From Camellia lanceoleosa (Eukaryota; Streptophyta; Magnoliopsida; Ericales; Theaceae): a DNA stretch of 64,000 bases. The stretch lies in contig CM045758.1 of assembly GCA_025200525.1 (NCBI GenBank), forward strand, positions 194,468,463 to 194,532,462, given 5' to 3'. The notes under the pieces are model-generated. The model was not told the DNA's origin. It saw only the letters and a program-made list of their open reading frames with translations, and made no database searches. Both the position numbers and the translations under genes were made by a program. This document shows positions 59,188-64,000 of this stretch, piece after piece; within the stretch, counting starts at the first letter, position 1, and every line of letters starts with the position of its first letter.

Positions 59188-59508
59188 GTAAATTATAAAT
59201 ATATCCTTTTAAGATTTGTTTAAAATATAGATTATTTTTATAATTTGAAAAATTATAAATATTTTATTGTTATAATTTTTTATTTAACAAAATTAAATAA
59301 AAAAATTAAATTTGTAAATGCTCTCCTATGTAATGATAAAATCCTAAATTATTAATTGAAATAAATTTCTGACATCATTAAAAACTATTAATTGATTTGA
59401 TGATTTATTTATAAAAAGAGTCATTTATTATAAAATTAAAAACTTTAAGAGACGTGATGTAATTTTAAAACCACAGTGATCAAATTACATTTTAAACAAA
59501 TGTTAAAT
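59188..59508. mobile_element. Degenerate MULE-like element remnant
   Basis: The left end GGGTAAATTATAAATATATC and internal 'tttgtttaaaat' have an inverted partner near 59485-59505 ('attttaaacaaat'). This is the same terminal family as 26882-27226; the right terminus is eroded. Confidence 0.5.
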
Positions 59509-59514
59509 AGTATA

Positions 59515-60765
59515 TTTAGAGCACCTCCGTCCGATATTTCAAATATGATGTAACACTCTAATAGTCATATTTTGACATCAAGTATCAACTCCACTTGAGG
59601 GTGGGAATTTACAACACGACACAATAATACGACTCGAATCGTATATGAAATTAGCGGGTTAGGATTAACCATTTTCTAACACGAACACGTATATGACACG
59701 ACCTAATAATACGAATATTAAATATGTTGAGTTATTATCAAATCTATATAACACGAAATTGACACAAATAACCCGTATAATTAAAGAGTATCATGACATT
59801 TTTTTAATCTCTATTAAAAAGTATGTAAAATACGATTTAAGTTTAATATAGATTTTAGTTTTACTTTTAATTGAACTTAATATATTTTATGCCTATTATT
59901 TGAGTTAATCTAATAAAAAATATAATTTTTATAAATTAAGAAAATAAAATTAAGTTGAAATCAAATATTTTATAAATAATTTTATTTAATAGAGATTAGT
60001 TTTGTTAAATTTAATTTTTGAAGAAATTTTCAAATTTTTTTTCATATATTTGATATTTTTAGTTAATAGTGAAATTTTTTGACATGACACATTAACACGA
60101 CACGAACCAGACATGGAGTGAAAATGACATGACACGATAACACGAAATAATAAACAGGTCGATTAGTGTTGAAATAATTCTGACACGAATCCGATATAAC
60201 ACGACATGAATACGACTCAATATGACACGACGTCCATCCATGACTCCACTCGATATGTCAAATGCTCAGTTGACATTTAGTATGAACTCATCATGTCAAA
60301 TTTGACATGCTCCATATTTATGTCAAATGTTAAGTTCACCCAATAAAACAATTTTATTTTTAAAAACAATAGAATAATAGATTTGACATATCGAGTGGAG
60401 AGTTTCTATATCAAATTTGTCACTTAAACCTTCAAAAAAATTTGGCACACCAAATTTTGAAGGTTATACTAAATTCAATGTGACAATCTAACAACTCTAT
60501 TTTAACATAAAGAATGAAACCCACCTAATATGTCAAATGTTGAGTTAGTATTTGGCATGAACTTGAGAAGTGAAATTTGACATGCTCTATGTTTTTGTTA
60601 AATGTTGAGTTTACTCAATAAAATAATTTTATTTTTAAAAAAAATAAAATAATAAATTTGACATAAAAATAGAAAGTTTTTATATCAAATTGATATATGT
60701 GAATTTTTTACCTAAGCCTAAAAAAAAATTTGGTACATCAAATTTTTAAAGGTTAGGGGGAGATG
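59515..60765. repeat. Older repeat element interrupted by a hAT-like insertion
   Basis: Begins 'agagcacctccgtccgat' and ends near 'ttagggggagatgttata', an imperfect inverted pair. After the hAT insertion the sequence continues with two related blocks of about 270 bp (60252-60475, 60520-60765). These share 'tatgtcaaatg', 'aatttgacatgctc' and 'aattttatttttaaaaa'. Confidence 0.5.
59596..60242. mobile_element. hAT-like non-autonomous element with perfect 8 bp target duplication, 647 bp
   Basis: ACTCCACT flanks both sides (59588-59595, 60243-60250). The ends TGAGGGTGGGA and, inverted, CATGGATGGACG are short imperfect inverted repeats. Both subterminal regions are full of 'acacgacacga' motifs, a common feature of plant hAT-type elements. 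No transposase is seen. Confidence 0.85.
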
Positions 60766-60907
60766 TTATAATTTATCTTAAAAGATAACTTGACAAATGT
60801 GGTGATGAATGAAGTGGATTAAAATCAAATAATCACTGCTTTCCCCCGCAATCGTGTGTAAACAGCGTACAGCCCGGATGCCGCGCAATCCTACCAATAT
60901 AACCTGA

Positions 60908-60915
60908 TATATAAA
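60908..60915 (+). promoter_or_regulatory. TATA box of the ERF gene
   Basis: TATATAAA lies 67 bp upstream of the downstream-encoded ATG, consistent with a short leader starting near 60940. Confidence 0.7.
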
Positions 60916-60981
60916 CCACTTGCCTGAGCCCCCTCCCCCACCTCAGTTCTCAAAATATCTACTACTCTCACTCCTTGCCAA

Positions 60982-61731
60982 ATGGACCCCGATCAAATTC
61001 AGAAATTATTCCAAGACCTACAAACAGAGGAGATTCAAGCAGACAACCCCTTCCCACCTCTGTATTTGACCCAGGACCAGGAGTTCTTCATTATGGTATC
61101 GGCTATCAAGCACGTCATCTCCGGCGCCAATTTAGAACCCATCCGAGCTTTCACGTCATCCTCATTGGCTTCCTCCAGTGGGACCAAAGTGGAGCAAACC
61201 GTGATATCGCTTCCAGAAGCCGACACGTGTCCGGTATGCAAAATCAACGGCTGTTTGGGATGTGAATTTTTCACACTAACCACTAGCACTAGTGGCACTA
61301 CTGAGACCACTGATGTCGTCGCTGGTGCTGAAGGGGAGAAGAAGAAGAAGAGGAGGGAGAAAAAGCTGTACAGGGGAGTAAGGCAGAGGCCGTGGGGGAA
61401 GTGGGCGGCGGAGATTCGAGACCCGTGGCGGGCTGCAAGGGTGTGGCTGGGCACCTTCCACACCGCGGAGGAGGCCGCCAGGGCCTACGATAAAGCTGCC
61501 GTGGAGTTCCGAGGAGCCAAAGCTAAGACCAATTTTGCATTGTCTGACTACCGATACGAATTGGATACAGCGCTCGAGCGGTCAAATGCGAGAGACAAGG
61601 CGAAGATGAAGAGCAAAGTGGGGGGAACTTGTGGTGAGACAGTAGCGGCAAGTAATGAAGCAAATGATTTCTGGGAAGGCATAATGGAAGACTGTGAGCT
61701 TCGAGATTTGCTGATGATGGAGTTTCCATAG
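60982..61731 (+). CDS. ERF109: AP2/ERF transcription factor, group X, ERF109 (RRTF1)-like
   Basis: ERF factors of this type are quickly induced by wounding, jasmonate and reactive oxygen, and bind GCC-box-like DNA in the nucleus. The gene is intronless with 249 codons. An N-terminal conserved block ([20 protein letters not shown], residues 29-48) is followed by a CX2CX4CX2C cluster, [12 protein letters not shown] (residues 83-94). Both are as in Arabidopsis ERF109. A Lys/Arg-rich stretch (120-128) probably serves nuclear import. The AP2 domain spans about 129-187 ([19 protein letters not shown] to [10 protein letters not shown]), with the Ala and Asp typical of the ERF rather than DREB subfamily. 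The C-terminus is acidic ([18 protein letters not shown]), a plausible activation region. ATG at 60982 is preferred because all conserved blocks follow it. The exact orthologue is inferred. Confidence 0.93.
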   Translation: MDPDQIQKLFQDLQTEEIQADNPFPPLYLTQDQEFFIMVSAIKHVISGANLEPIRAFTSSSLASSSGTKVEQTVISLPEADTCPVCKINGCLGCEFFTLTTSTSGTTETTDVVAGAEGEKKKKRREKKLYRGVRQRPWGKWAAEIRDPWRAARVWLGTFHTAEEAARAYDKAAVEFRGAKAKTNFALSDYRYELDTALERSNARDKAKMKSKVGGTCGETVAASNEANDFWEGIMEDCELRDLLMMEFP

Positions 61732-63811
61732 CGCTTCCGACTCTGCAAAATTTGATGGATTGAAATTCGTAATTCACAGCTTCACAACGGAACATATTCA
61801 ATTTATTTTTTCACGAATAAAAGTTATCAAATTATAAAATTTGTGATGAACCCACGCGTGTAGTGTAGACTGTAGACAATTAAACGGAACTTAGATCAGA
61901 TTGCTATTGTTTAATTCTTTGGTAGAGCAGAGTAGCTATTATTTTCCGCTTCCTTCTGGGAAAAATGATTTCTTTGTTGTTGTTATATCTAGAAGGTGTT
62001 CGAGAAGTTAAATTTGGCATTTTTTTTTTACTAAAATTTATAAAAAAAGTAAAATATGTTAAAATAGTTAATAATCTGTGGATTGGAGCTTTGATACGGA
62101 ATACCATCGTACTGGAGAGAGGATGGGTGAGTGTGAGTGCACTGGTTTGGCCTTGTGTAAGAATCGATAGTACTTTCGCCGCAAACAATAAGAAAATAAA
62201 AAAATGAATAATGCATGAGCAGTTATGAACCTGCCAGAAGCAAAGTTGATTTTTATTTTATTTTTAATTATAAATGAATGTACATCAAATTCTAATATTG
62301 TAAAGAAAAATTTTAAATGAAATTCAAATACATATATAAAGATTAAATCAAATTTTAAAAATGTAAAGAGGGTCTCAACATTCAAAATATTATAAGAAAA
62401 ATGCCTAAGACCCCCCGTGGGGGTCACTGGGGGTCATGTACGGAGGCTTTCCATTGATAAAAAAAAAATTATTTTTTTTTTTTGTTGTGATTTGGACGAA
62501 TGGTACGCTGCCACCTCACTGAGGTCGATCCCAGTGGGGGTCTGTAGCAAAGTCGATATTATAATTGATAGTTAAAATCTAATTTTAGCAAGGTATTGCT
62601 ATTCATGTCAACTTCAATCGAAACAGACAGAGTTGTTGGCAATGACAATTCATTGAATAAAACAAACATGGAGAACGACAATTCAATTCATTGAAAGGAA
62701 ATCGTGTGGACCCATGCATTGTACTACGGATCGTGCCCACAAAAGTGGGTTCCGCTTACTGCTCGGCCTCCATGTCATTTTTGTTTTAACAATGCTGTTC
62801 CAATAGTGTATTATCTAATTGTCTACTTCCTTCACAAGAAAGTCAAATTAAAATGTTATTTGCAAGTCCTTATTATGAAATGATAAATGATGAGCTCTAA
62901 CTAAAATTTTGACATTTTATGAAATCTTGTATTAAATTTGACACAAAATTTTAGAATGTTAATTTTTAACAATCATTTTAGCATATGCCATTGCATTGTT
63001 TTTAGTGAAGTTGCTGTAATTTGAATATAATTGCCACTATAGCACCTTCATTGAATTGCTCTAATATTTTGATTAAAAAATAAAAAATATTATGTATGTA
63101 AAATAATGAAATTTTAAAATTTATAAAAAGAATTATTTTACGTTGGTAAATAAAATAAATTTATAAAACTTATTAATTTTTATTTTGTCTAATTTGTACG
63201 AAATCCCATAATTTCAGTCTTATAAATTTAAATTGTATACTTTTAATTACGTTTCAATATAACCCTCCAACAATTATAACTAGTATTTATTTAGAATAAA
63301 AAAACCATGCGAGAATAATTATCACACACAAAAGAAAAATAAAAAATAAATAATTAACATTGATAATCTTTATAATTTTTTTTAATTATATTTTACTCTC
63401 TATAATTTTGACATATTGTTTTTCATCTAAAAATGAAGAATCACATTAAAACAAACAAAATTGAAAATATAAAATTAAAATTGAAATTAAAGTACAATAA
63501 TTAAAATCAAATTTGGCCAAATCTAAAAGAGCACCAATAGTTAACCTTATTAATCTGTATATATAAACATTATTGTTTTGAAAAGTAGGTTAAAAAATGA
63601 TTTTTTTGACTTTTTTTGAACTTTTTTTAAAATGTGTAAAAAAAATAGAAAAATAATATGACAAAAAAAATTAAAAAGCTAAAAAACTAACTTTTAATTA
63701 GATTCCCAAAGCAAGCCAAAAGCGTCTAAACATTAAGGTGAGTGTAACGCGAAATAGTTAGAAATGGAATACCCTCTTGGTTGAAAGACAATTTCATTTA
63801 ATTTAAACTTA
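61732..63811. other. ERF 3' flank and intergenic DNA
   Basis: No further gene is recognised. At 62406-62550 there are repeated 'gtgggggtc' and 'gacccccc' motifs that can fold back, probably a transposon remnant. 63570-63715 has an inverted pattern like the MITEs, with eroded ends. The rest is AT-rich. Confidence 0.5.
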
Positions 63812-63944
63812 GGCTTGGTTTAGAAACTTTTACTTTAGTTAAAAAGTTGTTATAAATTATCACATCACTCTTTTTACTTTTCGGTATATTTTTTGATAAA
63901 AAATTTAAAAAAAATATTAAAATAACTTATTCTCAAACGAAATC
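63812..63944. mobile_element. PIF/Harbinger-type MITE, TTA target duplication
   Basis: Termini GGCTTGGTTTAGAAA and TTCTCAAACGAAATC are inverted, flanked by TTA (63809-63811, 63945-63947). 133 bp, non-coding. Confidence 0.75.
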
Positions 63945-64000
63945 TTAACTACTCATCATTTATCTATATGGGTTGGGTTGTGATTAACTTAGTTATTAAA

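Noticed and set aside
61035..61801. Antisense frames opposite the ERF gene (142, 92 and 66 codons)
   Set aside because: Shadows of a strong ERF coding frame with an AP2 domain.
1..64000. CRISPR array, rRNA, tRNA or bacterial operon signals
   Set aside because: The DNA is plant nuclear; no evenly spaced CRISPR repeats, rRNA cores or tRNA internal boxes were seen. The TGGTATCAGAGC hit is a retroelement primer site, not a tRNA gene.

Overview
The window is nuclear DNA from a flowering plant, most likely a woody eudicot. Genes are sparse and intron-containing, the spacers are very AT-rich, and plant transposon families of several superfamilies are nested in one another. The species cannot be named from the sequence. 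Four host loci are supported: the last exon of a class B heat-stress factor (HSFB1 type, 4210-4899), a complete seven-exon centrin gene (6664-11721), an intronless 975-residue PLS-class pentatricopeptide-repeat gene (13490-16417) and an intronless group X ERF of the ERF109/RRTF1 type (60982-61731). All four are on the + strand.

From about 17.7 to 46.2 kb there are no complete host genes, and the DNA is almost entirely transposon-derived. An 8.6 kb CACTA-type element (17922-26554) has subterminal GCGACGGC arrays. It carries minus-strand exons copied from a casein-kinase-1-like (MUT9/HD16-type) gene, other exon-like pieces, a G-quadruplex-prone repeat and a 1.15 kb GA-rich tract. Next comes a short non-autonomous LTR element (27500-30660) with about 710 bp LTRs, one interrupted 250-codon reading frame of unknown function and an array of TTCGAA palindromes. 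Both sit in or beside a degenerate 'agtaagt' repeat array that they have split. At 37038-46184 lies a partly tandem Ty3/gypsy-like element: two about 2.47 kb LTRs, an initiator-Met-type primer site, a broken gag with a zinc knuckle and no pol. A second copy of the 3' internal end lies outside the left LTR.

The right part (46.2-60.9 kb) is AT-rich intergenic DNA. It holds MULE-like elements with 9-10 bp target duplications, PIF/Harbinger-type MITEs with TAA/TTA duplications, a hAT-like element with a perfect 8 bp duplication, and old tandem duplications. The ERF gene stands alone beyond these.

The four host genes show no operon-like link. HSFB1 and the ERF109-type factor are both stress-response regulators, centrin is a calcium-binding cytoskeletal protein, and the PPR protein is probably an organellar RNA factor. 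All boundaries come from reading motifs, splice sites and repeat ends directly; no database search was run.
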